Assembly (NCBI RefSeq): GCF_030656115.1
Contig: NZ_JAUSOO010000062.1
Coordinates: 1 to 47,150, forward strand
Length of the DNA: 47,150 bases
Source of the DNA: Hydrogenophaga sp.
Lineage (GTDB): Bacteria; Pseudomonadota; Gammaproteobacteria; Burkholderiales; Burkholderiaceae_C
Reading direction: 5' to 3'
Shown: positions 16,306 through 24,506 of the stretch, one piece after another
How positions within the stretch are numbered: position 1 is the first letter of the stretch
How the letters are laid out: every line of letters starts with the position of its first letter
Notes under the pieces: model-generated
Database searches by the model: none
What the model was told of the DNA's origin: nothing
The model's input: only the letters and a program-made list of their open reading frames with translations
Program-made: the position numbers and the translations under genes

Positions 16306-17253
16306 ATGACACACGACACCACCGCCTCCTTGCACCTGCCACGGGCTTTGGCCCTGCTGCCCCTGGCCGCTGCGTTGCTCGCCGCCGCGCCCGCCCACGC
16401 CGACACCGGCAAACTGCTGCTGACCGGCGGCGTGAGCACGGTCGAAGGCGCCGCTGGCGGTGGCCTCACGCCCTGGGCCGTTATTGGCAGCCAGGCCACC
16501 GAAGGCGAAACCGGTATTTCAGCGTTTGTGAGCCGCGCCACCACGCAGGACTACGGCCTGAGCGTGGTGGGCGCGGCGGTGGGCATTGACGACCGGGTGG
16601 AACTGTCGATTGCCCGGCAAGACTTCAACACCGGTATCACCGGCACCCTGCTGGGCTTGCCGGGTCTGCATTTGAAACAGAACATCGTGGGCGCCAAGTT
16701 GCGGGTGGCGGGCGACGCGGTGCTGGACAGCGACACGCTGATGCCACAAATTGCCGTGGGCGTGCAGGTGAAAAGCCTGCAGCGCAGCGGGCTGGACGGC
16801 ACCTTGGCCGCGCTGGGCGCCAAGCGCGACGGCGTGGATGTGTATGTGAGCGCCACCAAGCTGTTTCTGGCGCAAGGCCTGCTGGTGAACGGCACGCTGC
16901 GCGCCACCCGCGCCAACCAGAACGGCCTGCTGGGCCATGGCGCCACGCTGGGCGGCGCCGACAACGGCTACGAACTGCAGCCCGAAATTTCGGTGGCCTA
17001 CCTGCTGAGCCGCAACGTGGCGGTGGGCTTTGAATACCGCGCCATGCCCAACAAGCTGCAGCGCGCGGGTGCCGCCGCCGGCCTGGGCAACGGCCTGCGC
17101 GCCGACGACTGGAAGGACATCTTCATCGCCTGGGCACCGAGCAAAAACGTGTCGCTCACCGCCGCCTACGTGGATCTGGGCCGCATCGTGCCCGCCACCA
17201 CCAACGGCAAGAAACAGACCGGCGTGTACCTCTCGGCCCAGGTCGCTTTCTGA
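16306..17253 (+). CDS. DUF3034 outer-membrane beta-barrel protein
   Basis: 315 residues with a signal peptide cleaved after about residue 32 (APAHA). The mature protein opens GKLLLTGGVSTVEGAAGGGL and shows alternating glycine/aromatic beta-strand patterns, ending in a C-terminal Phe (YLSAQVAF), the usual outer-membrane insertion signature. This is the DUF3034 family, without established function. The upstream region is 278 bases and is shared with the divergent DUF3455 gene. The hemoglobin, cupredoxin, sigma and anti-sigma genes follow on the same strand, making this the first gene of a probable five-gene unit. Confidence 0.78.
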   Translation: MTHDTTASLHLPRALALLPLAAALLAAAPAHADTGKLLLTGGVSTVEGAAGGGLTPWAVIGSQATEGETGISAFVSRATTQDYGLSVVGAAVGIDDRVELSIARQDFNTGITGTLLGLPGLHLKQNIVGAKLRVAGDAVLDSDTLMPQIAVGVQVKSLQRSGLDGTLAALGAKRDGVDVYVSATKLFLAQGLLVNGTLRATRANQNGLLGHGATLGGADNGYELQPEISVAYLLSRNVAVGFEYRAMPNKLQRAGAAAGLGNGLRADDWKDIFIAWAPSKNVSLTAAYVDLGRIVPATTNGKKQTGVYLSAQVAF

Positions 17254-17305
17254 CCTTGGCCCGCACGCCAGCCCGCCCGATATCAACCTTTTTTGAACCT
17301 ACCCC

Positions 17306-17797
17306 ATGAAAACCTTCATCACCTCTGCCGCCCTCACCTTGCTCGCCCTGGGCAGCGGCCACGCCCTGGCCCAGTCGATGACCCTGAAAGCCACGACACC
17401 TGCCACCTCGCCCGCCAGCGCCTACCCCATGGCCCCTGCCGCCGGTCTGTACCAGGCCTTGGGCGAACAAGCCGGTATCCGCGCGCTCATGGACGACTTC
17501 GTGGTGCGCCTCAAGGCCGACCCGCGCATCGGCGAGCAGTTCAAAGACACCGAGGGCGACCACCTCGCCAAGCAACTGACCGACCAGGTGTGCCAGCTCG
17601 CGGGCGGCCCCTGCGTCTACAAAGGCCCCGACATGAAGGAAGCCCACGCCAACATGGACGTGACCCGCAGCCACTTCAATGCGCTGGTCGAGGTGCTGCA
17701 AACCAGCATGAACGCGCGCGGCATGGCCTTCACCCGCCAAAACCAGTTGCTCGCGCTGTTGGCCCCCATGCACCGCGACGTGGTCAACGTCCGTTGA
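17306..17797 (+). CDS. Exported group 1 truncated hemoglobin
   Basis: 163 residues with a clear signal peptide (MKTFITSAALTLLALGSGHA) and a linker, then a TrHb1 domain from LYQALGEQAGIRALMDDF. The proximal heme ligand is His114 in KEAHANM, matching the F8 His of cyanobacterial GlbN. The B10 tyrosine found in oxygen-binding TrHb1 (FY) is replaced by valine (FVV, residue 66), and two cysteines (96 and 103 in VCQLAGGPC) could form a disulfide. I infer a periplasmic heme protein with redox, NO- or ligand-sensing chemistry different from cytosolic TrHb1. The neighbours are an outer-membrane protein and a cupredoxin. Confidence 0.82.
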   Translation: MKTFITSAALTLLALGSGHALAQSMTLKATTPATSPASAYPMAPAAGLYQALGEQAGIRALMDDFVVRLKADPRIGEQFKDTEGDHLAKQLTDQVCQLAGGPCVYKGPDMKEAHANMDVTRSHFNALVEVLQTSMNARGMAFTRQNQLLALLAPMHRDVVNVR

Positions 17798-17808
17798 AAG
17801 CCGCCGCC

Positions 17809-18465
17809 ATGACAACCCTTCAAAAAACCACACAGGCCCTGGCCTGGCTGGTGCTGGCGGGCGCGGCGCAAGCGGCCACGGTGCAGGTCACGGTGCTGGC
17901 CCGCGACGGCCAGCCCCTGGCCGACGCGGTGGTGGTGCTGGAGTCTGCCGTGGTGCAGGCGCCGCGCGCACCAGCGCCCGTGCAAGCCACCATCGCCCAG
18001 CAAAAGATGCAGTTCTTGCCGGCGGTCAGCGTGCTGCCGGTGGGCTCGCGCGCGCGCTTCACCAACCAAGATGGCTGGGAGCACCATGTGCGCGGCAGAC
18101 CGGCCGGGCTGGCCGGACTGAACGCAACGGCTCAGCAGGGTTTTGAGCTGCGGCTGCCCGGCAAGCTCGACGGCCAGGAACCCAGCAGCGCCGACGTGAC
18201 GCTGAACCAGGCCGGACCCCTGCAACTGGGCTGCCATTTGCACGGTTCCATGCGGGGTTTTGTGTACGTGGCCGACACGCCGTGGGCGGTGAAAACCGGA
18301 CCCGACGGCGTGGCGATGCTGCCCGACGTGCCCGAGGGCGCCGCGCGGGTGCGCGTGTGGCACCCCGAGCAACTGCTGGAAATGCCCGCCACCGCCATCA
18401 CGGTGGTGCCGGTGACGCTGCTGACCGCGCCCACCCAGGTGGTGCCACGGCGGCGGCGCCTGTGA
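17809..18465 (+). CDS. Exported cupredoxin-like (methylamine-utilisation type) protein
   Basis: 218 residues with a signal peptide to about residue 23. A beta-sandwich similar to plastocyanin-like 'methylamine utilization' proteins follows. A type-1 copper site can be drawn from His92 or His93 (WEHHV) and Cys142, His145 and Met148 (GCHLHGSM). This spacing, C-x2-H-x2-M, is that of compact cupredoxins. It would carry electrons in the periplasm; the partner is unknown, with the adjacent exported hemoglobin the obvious candidate. The start lies 11 bases after the hemoglobin stop. The arginine-rich end (PRRRRL) is odd. The name does not imply methylamine metabolism, as no mau genes are nearby. Confidence 0.78.
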   Translation: MTTLQKTTQALAWLVLAGAAQAATVQVTVLARDGQPLADAVVVLESAVVQAPRAPAPVQATIAQQKMQFLPAVSVLPVGSRARFTNQDGWEHHVRGRPAGLAGLNATAQQGFELRLPGKLDGQEPSSADVTLNQAGPLQLGCHLHGSMRGFVYVADTPWAVKTGPDGVAMLPDVPEGAARVRVWHPEQLLEMPATAITVVPVTLLTAPTQVVPRRRRL

Positions 18466-18533
18466 TGCACGGGCTTGCGGGCGTGACAGCCCCCAAGGCG
18501 GCCAAGCCTGCGGGCTTCCCGCACAATGCGCCC

Positions 18534-19106
18534 ATGCAAGACACACCCGATGCACAACTCATGGGCCTGCTCGACCGCGTGGCGCTGCGCGACGAAGCGG
18601 CGCTCAAGGCGCTGTACGACCTGACCTCGGGCAAGTTGTACGGTCTGTCGCTGCGCGTGGTGCGCCACACCGAGTGGGCCGAGGACGCGCTGCAAGACAC
18701 GTTTTTGCAAATTTGGCGCTCCGCGCCCGACTACCGCGCGTCCTTGAGCCCGCCCATGGCCTGGCTGGGCCTGATCGTGCGCAGCCGCTCGCTGGACGTG
18801 CTGCGCCGGCGCAAGGCCGAGCGCGAACACCTGACCGACGAGATCGACGAGGCCATGGCCGACACCCTGGCCGGCGATTCGCCCAACCCCATGGACACCC
18901 GCCTGGCCAGCCAGCAGGCCCGCGCCTTGCACCAGTGCCTGGGCCAACTGGAGAACAAACAGCGCGAGGTGGTGAGCCTGGCCTACCTGCGCGACCTGAG
19001 CCACGGCGAACTGGCCACACAGCTCCGGCTGCCATTGGGCACGGTGAAAACCTGGATACGGCGCGGGCTGGACCAGCTGCGCAGCTGCATGGCAGGGTAT
19101 GCATAA
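18534..19106 (+). CDS. ECF-family RNA polymerase sigma factor
   Basis: 190 residues. Region 2 is visible as LYGLSLRVV, then WAEDALQDTFLQIW and the recognition part MAWLGLIVRSRSLDVLRRR. Region 4 is QREVVSLAYLRDLSHGELAT followed by LGTVKTWIRRGLDQLR, the helix-turn-helix. The ATG at 18534 fits the family N-terminus (DAQLMGLLDRVALRDEAA). Another in-frame ATG at 18465 overlaps the cupredoxin stop and would add 23 residues; neither has a good Shine-Dalgarno sequence. Its anti-sigma factor follows after a repeat. Promoter targets probably include the cluster itself, which is inference. Confidence 0.9.
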   Translation: MQDTPDAQLMGLLDRVALRDEAALKALYDLTSGKLYGLSLRVVRHTEWAEDALQDTFLQIWRSAPDYRASLSPPMAWLGLIVRSRSLDVLRRRKAEREHLTDEIDEAMADTLAGDSPNPMDTRLASQQARALHQCLGQLENKQREVVSLAYLRDLSHGELATQLRLPLGTVKTWIRRGLDQLRSCMAGYA

Positions 19107-19109
19107 ATA

Positions 19110-19190
19110 CCCCCCGCGCCGCTTCGCGTCCCCCCCCTCCAGGGGGGCGGCACTGGCCGTCCGGCCAAGCCGGCCCGGCGGTGCCTCTGG
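19110..19190 (+). repeat. Dispersed G/C palindromic repeat, copy C
   Basis: CCCCCCGCGCCGCTTCGCGT, then a CCTCCAGGGGGG stem and CCCGGCGGTGCC. It sits between the sigma gene and its anti-sigma gene, separating an otherwise compact pair by 145 bases, and may partly terminate transcription there. Confidence 0.65.
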
Positions 19191-19251
19191 GTTGGACCGC
19201 TTCATGCGGTGCGTGTGGCGCTCCGGCACCGTGAACCACTGAAGTTTGTCC

Positions 19252-20031
19252 ATGAATTTGACCCAACACCCCGAACTGCTCGATCGTCTGGCCAGCGCCT
19301 ACGCGCTGGGCACGCTGCGCGGTGGCGCGCGCCGCCGCTTTGAAACGCTGGCCCGCGAACAGGCGCCGGTGCGCGCGGCAGCGCTCATCTGGCAAAGCCG
19401 TGTGGCCAGCATGAACGAACTGCAAACCCCCAGCACACCACCGCCTGCGGTGTGGACACGCATTGCCAACCTGGTGCGCGCCGACGGCGAACAAGCCGCC
19501 ATGGCCGCCGCCCGCACCCAAGCCGCAGCACCCGCGCCGGGCGGCTGGCTGCGCAGCCTGGCGCTGTGGCGCGGCACCACCGCAGTGGGTGCGCTGGCCA
19601 CGGTGCTGGCGGTGGTCACCGCCGTGGGCCTGCGCGACGACCTGGGCGCGCAGATCGGAGCACTGCAGGCGCAGCTGTCGGCCCAGCCGCAGATCGAATA
19701 CGTGGCTGTGCTCAACGACGACCAGGCCAGCGCGTCCATGCTGGTCACGTTTGACCCGAAGAACGCTCGCCTGACGCTGCAGCGCGTGGGCAGTTACCAG
19801 GAGGCGGCCGACAAGTCGCTGCAACTGTGGGCCTTGCCACCCGCCGGCGGTCCGCGCTCACTCGGGGTGTTGAGCGCAGACAAACTGCTGCAGTTGGCCG
19901 CCGACCAGCGCGACGTGCGCGAAGTGCCCGCGCTGGCCATCAGCCTGGAGCCCAAAGGCGGCGTGCCGAGCGAAACCGGTCCCACCGGGCCGGTGCTGTT
20001 CAAGGGCGCGCTGATCCAAAAAATGCTGTGA
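19252..20031 (+). CDS. RskA-like anti-sigma factor
   Basis: 259 residues. The cytoplasmic N-terminus (LLDRLASAYALGTLRGGARR) is the sigma-binding helical region without the HxxxCxxC zinc motif. One membrane helix spans about 109-127 (TAVGALATVLAVVTAVGL), and the periplasmic RskA C-terminal domain ends LFKGALIQKML. It should hold the upstream ECF sigma factor inactive until a periplasmic signal causes proteolysis. The ATG at 19252 is used; a TTG two codons earlier is less likely. The C-terminal domain is paralogous to the orphan protein at 8768-9313. Confidence 0.87.
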   Translation: MNLTQHPELLDRLASAYALGTLRGGARRRFETLAREQAPVRAAALIWQSRVASMNELQTPSTPPPAVWTRIANLVRADGEQAAMAAARTQAAAPAPGGWLRSLALWRGTTAVGALATVLAVVTAVGLRDDLGAQIGALQAQLSAQPQIEYVAVLNDDQASASMLVTFDPKNARLTLQRVGSYQEAADKSLQLWALPPAGGPRSLGVLSADKLLQLAADQRDVREVPALAISLEPKGGVPSETGPTGPVLFKGALIQKML

Positions 20032-20040
20032 GATGGACCA

Positions 20041-20125
20041 CCCCCGCCGCGCTGCGCGCGACCCCCTCAAGGGGGCGATGCGAGTGGCCCGGCAAAGCCG
20101 GTTCCACCGCATCCTGGGTGGGGCA
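20041..20125 (+). repeat. Dispersed G/C palindromic repeat, copy D
   Basis: CCCCCGCCGCGCTGCGCGCG, then ACCCCCTCAAGGGGGC and CGGCAAAGCCGGTTCC. The first 37 bases match copy E (30556-30627, other strand) exactly by eye. It lies between the convergent anti-sigma and queF genes, where it can serve as a terminator. Confidence 0.75.
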
Positions 20126-20196
20126 CGGCGCTCCGGGGAAAGCTCCGACGCGCTGCGGGTAGCGCTGTGGCGCCTTGAAGGACCCGGCTTCAGCGC

Positions 20197-21048
20197 CTAC
20201 TGCCGCGCGGTGCGCACGTTGGCGGGCGGCAGTTGCGGGTGGCTGCTGCGCCAGGGGTTGATGTCGAGCCCGCCACGGCGCGTGTAGCGCGCGTACACCA
20301 TGAGCTTGGCGGGTTTGCAGCGCGCCAGAATGTCCATGTACATACGCTCCACGCACTGCTCGTGAAACTCGTTGTGGTTGCGAAAGCTCACGATGTATTG
20401 CAACAGCCCAGCCTGGTCGATCTGCGGGCCGCTGTAACGGATCTGCACCGAGCCCCAGTCGGGCTGGCCGGTCACCAGGCAGTTGCTTTTGAGCAAGTGG
20501 CTCACCAGCGTTTCGTCCACCGGTTTTTCGTGCAGCGCGGCGCGCAGCAGCTCGGGCGCGGGTTGGTACTGCGTGCATTCCACGTCCAGCCGGTCGATGC
20601 ACAGGCCGTCCAGCTCATGCACCGGCTCGCGGTCAAACAGCTCGGGCAAGCGCAGACGCACACCGGCGGTGGCCTGCACCGGGCCACCGTGCCAGATGGC
20701 GGCACTGAGGTCGTGGCGCATGCGCTCACGCACCGCATCGGCGCTGTCAAAGCGGGTGTTGTTGAAGCTGTTCAGGTACAGCTTGAACGACTTGCTCTCC
20801 ACGATGTGCGTGCTTTCGCACGGAACGGTGATGTGCGCCAGCGCCACTTGGGGCTTGCCGCGCAGGTTGAGCCAGCTCAGCTCAAACGCGGTCCACAGGT
20901 CGGCGCCCAGAAACGGCACGCTGCCTGCAATACCGATCTCGCGCCGCTTGGCCGCGCGCGGCAGGGGGTACAGCAACGACGCGTCGTACTGGTCGATGTA
21001 GGCTGAGGCCTTGCCCAGTTGGGAGTGTTCGGGGGTGTTGGGGTTCAT
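20197..21048 (-). CDS. queF: NADPH-dependent 7-cyano-7-deazaguanine reductase
   Basis: A 283-residue long-form (YqcD-like) QueF that reduces preQ0 to preQ1 in queuosine tRNA-modification synthesis. The catalytic cysteine is Cys190 in [11 protein letters not shown], the same number as in the E. coli enzyme. The NADPH-binding motif is [13 protein letters not shown], and [13 protein letters not shown] is the substrate-side motif. The ATG overlaps the stop of the upstream frameshifted hydrolase (ATGA), so its translation may depend on ribosomes finishing that damaged frame. Confidence 0.93.
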   Translation of the reverse strand: MNPNTPEHSQLGKASAYIDQYDASLLYPLPRAAKRREIGIAGSVPFLGADLWTAFELSWLNLRGKPQVALAHITVPCESTHIVESKSFKLYLNSFNNTRFDSADAVRERMRHDLSAAIWHGGPVQATAGVRLRLPELFDREPVHELDGLCIDRLDVECTQYQPAPELLRAALHEKPVDETLVSHLLKSNCLVTGQPDWGSVQIRYSGPQIDQAGLLQYIVSFRNHNEFHEQCVERMYMDILARCKPAKLMVYARYTRRGGLDINPWRSSHPQLPPANVRTARQ

Positions 21049-21943
21049 GCGGGGGTCGGTGCGGTTGCAGCGTTGAGGTGCGGAATGATGTGGTTGGCCA
21101 GCAGCGCGGCCACACCGGACGGCCAGTCGTGGCCCATGCCCGCAATGGACTCAAAGCGGGCGCCGGGTATGCGCGCCGCCGTGTCTTTCCCGCAGGCCAC
21201 GGGCACCAGCGGATCGGCAGCGCCATGCATCACCAGCGTGGGGCAGACCACGCGCGGCAACAGCGTGTGCCGATCGCGGTCGGCCATGATGGCGAGCAAC
21301 TGGCGCGACACACCCGCACGGTGGTAGCTGCGCTGCACGCCGTCGAGCAGGTGCTGGCGAAAAGCCGGCAAGTCTTGCGGGTAGGCCGGACTGCCAATCA
21401 GCCGAAAAATCTCCAGCGTGTGGTCCACCACGTCTTCAGGCAACTGGCTTCTGGGCCGCGTGACCATGGCGCGCGACACCTCGGGGCTGGGGCCGGGCAG
21501 ACCCGGTGCGCCGCTGGAACTCATGATGCTGGTGAGGCTGAGCACGCGCCCGGGTGCGGTGGCCGCGATGCGCTGCGACACCATGCCGCCCATGGACACA
21601 CCCACCAGGTGTGCACGCGCCACGCCCAGCGCGTCCAAAATGCCCAGCGCGTCTGCGCCATGTCTTGCAAGGTGTAAGCCGCGTGCAGGCGCAGCCCCAG
21701 GCGCGACTTGACGAACTGCCACAGCAGGTTGGGCTCACCCAGCTCGTCGAGGTGGCTGGACCAACCGATGTCACGGTTGTCGTAGCGGATCACGCGGTAG
21801 CCCGCGCCCACCAGCGCCGTCAACAGCTGCTCGGGCCAGGCGGTGAGCTGCATGCCCAGACCCATGGTGAGCAGCACCGCCGGGGCGTGGCCATCGCCTG
21901 CTGTTTCAACTTCAAAACGCAGACCGTTGCTGACAATGTTCAT
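21045..21943 (-). pseudogene. Alpha/beta hydrolase with a single-base frameshift
   Basis: The N-terminal part from ATG 21943 reads MNIVSNGLRFEVETAGDG... to AYTLQDMA, and the rest continues in the next frame as DALGILDALGVARAHLVGVS to the stop at 21045. The junction lies at about 21654-21661; the total of 899 bases is one short of a whole number of codons, consistent with one missing base. The parts make a complete hydrolase of about 299 residues with nucleophile GVSMGGM, an Asp in HGAADPLVP and the His of GMGHDW. It resembles lactonase/esterase enzymes of unknown substrate. It is either recently inactivated or a sequencing error. Confidence 0.85.
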
Positions 21944-22010
21944 GGGGTTCCTGAGCGCAAGGTGTCGGCGGGTGTGGGCCGCAAGCGCTGCACATGGGGG
22001 CGCAACGCCC

Positions 22011-22868
22011 TCATTCAAACACGCGCTCGCGCAACCATTTGGTGGCCACCCATTTCTCGCCATCCACCACAGGCGCTCCGCCGTGCAGCGTGCCGGTGGC
22101 GGGGTGCGGCCGGTCGTAGCTGAAGAACACCGCATTGCCCCGCACCGGGGCCACTTCCAGCCCTGCGTCGGGAAACGTGGTGCCGCCACCGCGGGCGGGC
22201 TCGCTCAGGTACATCACCAACGTGGCCACGCGTTGGCCCCCGCGCCGCAAAATGCTGGCCGTGCCCGGCTGGGCGGGGTCGAAGTAATCGTAATGCGGCT
22301 TGTATTGGGCACCCGTGCCGTAGTGCAGCACCTGCATGCCCTCGCCGTGGTCCACCGGCCAGTTCACCAGCCGGGCAATGCGGGCCTCAATGCGGGCGAT
22401 CAGCTCGGTTTCGCCCCGCCTGAAAAACATGCCTTCGCTGGTGCGGTCGGGGTTGAGTTCTTCGCCGCCGGTCTGCGTCTGCACCGTCAGGGAGCGGGCC
22501 AGCCGAGGGCGTGCGGCCGCCACCAGGGCATCGCACTCTTCGGTGCTCAGCAACTGGCCCAGCACCACCACACGCGGTTTGGCCAGCGTAGCGATCACGT
22601 CCACCCAGCGGTCACCAGCGTCGATCTGGCGCGGCGAGCGGCTCAGGTCCAGGTCGGGCAGGCGCTGGCTTGGCGGGGGCGATGCTGCGGCGACCTCACT
22701 GGCTGGGTCGCGCTGGTGTGTATCCCACTCGCTGGCCAGTGCGGTGGCGGCCAGCGCGGGCTGCCAACCCGCCTTCAACAGGGCCTCCAGCACGGACTGC
22801 CGCGAATAACCTGCCGCCGCCTGCTCTTGCAGCCAGCGGCGCAGTTCGGGGGTGATGGTCTGGCTCAT
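22011..22868 (-). CDS. 2-oxoglutarate/Fe(II) oxygenase, prolyl-4-hydroxylase type
   Basis: 285 residues. The C-terminal 190 residues are a P4H-like jelly-roll: the iron triad is His192 and Asp194 (HYDYFD) and His262 (GTLHGG), with a basic residue for 2-oxoglutarate in KWVATKWLRE. It should hydroxylate a proline or similar residue using O2 and 2-oxoglutarate; the substrate is unknown. The N-terminal 45 residues (LRRWLQEQAAAGYSRQSVLE) form a small helical domain, UBA-like in pattern, that may bind the target. The ATG at 22868 is preferred over a TTG at 22898. The gene follows yaaA on the same strand by 26 bases. Confidence 0.87.
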   Translation of the reverse strand: MSQTITPELRRWLQEQAAAGYSRQSVLEALLKAGWQPALAATALASEWDTHQRDPASEVAAASPPPSQRLPDLDLSRSPRQIDAGDRWVDVIATLAKPRVVVLGQLLSTEECDALVAAARPRLARSLTVQTQTGGEELNPDRTSEGMFFRRGETELIARIEARIARLVNWPVDHGEGMQVLHYGTGAQYKPHYDYFDPAQPGTASILRRGGQRVATLVMYLSEPARGGGTTFPDAGLEVAPVRGNAVFFSYDRPHPATGTLHGGAPVVDGEKWVATKWLRERVFE

Positions 22869-22894
22869 GGTGTGCAAATCTCTGTAGAAAACGC

Positions 22895-23671
22895 TCAAGC
22901 CTTGTGCTCGCGCCGGAACACCAGGCGGTCGATCTCGGACGCGGCAGGCACAAACTGGTAGCCCTCCAGGTCAAAACCCTTGAGCTGTTCGGGCGTGGTC
23001 AGGCGGTGCTGCACGGCGTAGCGCACCATCAGGCCACGGGCGCGTTTGGCCATGAAGCTGATGATTTTGTAGCCATCACCTTTGCGCTCTTCAAAGGCAC
23101 AGGTCACCACACGCGGCTTCAGCGCTTTGCGGTCCACCGACTTGAAATACTCTTCGCTGGCGAGGTTGACCACCACCGGACTCAGGTCGGCGGCGGCGCG
23201 CGCATTCAGGTAGTCGGCAATCTGGCTGCCCCAGAACTGGTACAGGTTGTTGCCGCGCCCGGTGGGCAGGCGGGTACCCATTTCCAGGCGGTACGGCTGC
23301 ATCCAGTCCAGCGGGCGCAACACGCCGTAGAGGCCGCTCAAAATGCACAGGTGCTGCTGCAACCAATCCAGGTCGGGCGCGGCGAGCGACTTGGCGTCCA
23401 GCCCTTCGTACACATCGCCATTGAAAGCCAGCACCGCCTGCTTGGCATTGCGGGCCGTGAACCGGGGCGTCCATGCGGCGTAGCGCGCCACGTTCAGGCC
23501 CGCGAGCGGGTCCGACAACTTCATCAACTCGGCAATCTGCTGCGGCGATTGGTCGCGCAGCACACCAATGAGCTCGCTGGCCTGCTTCACAAACAACGGC
23601 TGGGTGTGGGTGGCGACATGGGCCGGCGTCTCGTAATCAAGCGCTTTGGCAGGGGACAATACAAACAACAT
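22895..23671 (-). CDS. yaaA: Peroxide-stress protein YaaA (DUF328)
   Basis: A 258-residue cytoplasmic protein opening [17 protein letters not shown] and containing [39 protein letters not shown] and [13 protein letters not shown], all hallmarks of the UPF0246/YaaA family. In E. coli YaaA lowers free iron and limits oxidative DNA damage during peroxide stress. Full length. A good Shine-Dalgarno (AAAGGA) lies about 9 bases before the ATG, inside the coding region of the divergent truC, because the two start codons overlap in CATG. Confidence 0.92.
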   Translation of the reverse strand: MLFVLSPAKALDYETPAHVATHTQPLFVKQASELIGVLRDQSPQQIAELMKLSDPLAGLNVARYAAWTPRFTARNAKQAVLAFNGDVYEGLDAKSLAAPDLDWLQQHLCILSGLYGVLRPLDWMQPYRLEMGTRLPTGRGNNLYQFWGSQIADYLNARAAADLSPVVVNLASEEYFKSVDRKALKPRVVTCAFEERKGDGYKIISFMAKRARGLMVRYAVQHRLTTPEQLKGFDLEGYQFVPAASEIDRLVFRREHKA

Positions 23672-24386
23672 GTTGGAAATCCTTTACCGGGACGATTATC
23701 TTGCAGCGGTGAACAAACCGCCCGGCCTGCTGGTGCACCGCACCGGGCTGGACGCTGGCGAAACCCGCTTTGCCCTGCAAATGCTGCGCGACCAACTGGG
23801 CCAACCCGTGTGGCCCGCGCACCGGCTCGACAAAGGCACCAGCGGCGTGCTGTTGTTTGCGCTGAATGCCACCACCGCGCGCACCCTGGGCCAGGCGTTT
23901 GAGGCGGGCAACGGCTTGCAAAAAACCTACCAGGCCGTGGTGCGCGGTTGGCCTGCCGACGCCGGTTTGACCGACCACCCGCTCAAGCGCATGCCCGACG
24001 ACATGCGCAAAGAACGCGAAGAAGTACAGACGGCCCACACCCGCTGGCGCACGCTGGAGCACTACGAACTGCCGCTGCCCCACGGCGGCTTTGCCACCAC
24101 ACGCTGCGCGCTGGTGGAACTGCAACCCCTGACCGGGCGGCGCCACCAACTGCGCCGGCACATGAAACACATCGCCCACCCCATCGTGGGCGACGCCACC
24201 CACGGCAAAGGGCCGCTGAACCGGGCGCTGGCCGAGTGGCTGGGCGTGCAACGGCTGTGGTTGCACGCGGGAGCGCTGGCGCTGCGGCATCCGGTGAACG
24301 GTGAAGCGCTGCGTGTGCAGGCGCCGCTGGGAGCGGAGTGGGGACTTTGGCTTCGGGCGAGGCAAGCACCGCCTCGGCATCATTAA
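23670..24386 (+). CDS. truC: tRNA pseudouridine synthase, TruC-like
   Basis: A 238-residue RluA-family synthase. [20 protein letters not shown] is the canonical TruC start, and the catalytic aspartate is Asp54 in HRLDKGTSG. Further motifs are [14 protein letters not shown] and the C-terminal LHAGALAL. TruC isomerises U65 of tRNA-Ile/Asp. The start ATG at 23670-23672 overlaps the yaaA start on the other strand, so its promoter and ribosome site must lie within the 5' end of yaaA. A GGGGA occurs about 13 bases upstream. Confidence 0.9.
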   Translation: MLEILYRDDYLAAVNKPPGLLVHRTGLDAGETRFALQMLRDQLGQPVWPAHRLDKGTSGVLLFALNATTARTLGQAFEAGNGLQKTYQAVVRGWPADAGLTDHPLKRMPDDMRKEREEVQTAHTRWRTLEHYELPLPHGGFATTRCALVELQPLTGRRHQLRRHMKHIAHPIVGDATHGKGPLNRALAEWLGVQRLWLHAGALALRHPVNGEALRVQAPLGAEWGLWLRARQAPPRHH

Positions 24387-24506
24387 GCCCATCGTCAATG
24401 TCATCCGGCAGGGCAATACCGACGCCGAACCGGCCGAGACGACTCATCACTTGCGTCTCTGAATCTATGTGACTCATTGCCACCCGTGCCGTGGCTCACA
24501 TGCCCG

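Noticed and set aside
24379..24483. Minus-strand start MAMSHIDSETQVMSRLGRFG continuing into the antisense of truC
   Set aside because: The opening looks natural, but after about 35 codons it becomes a shadow of truC; at most a remnant, not supportable as a gene.
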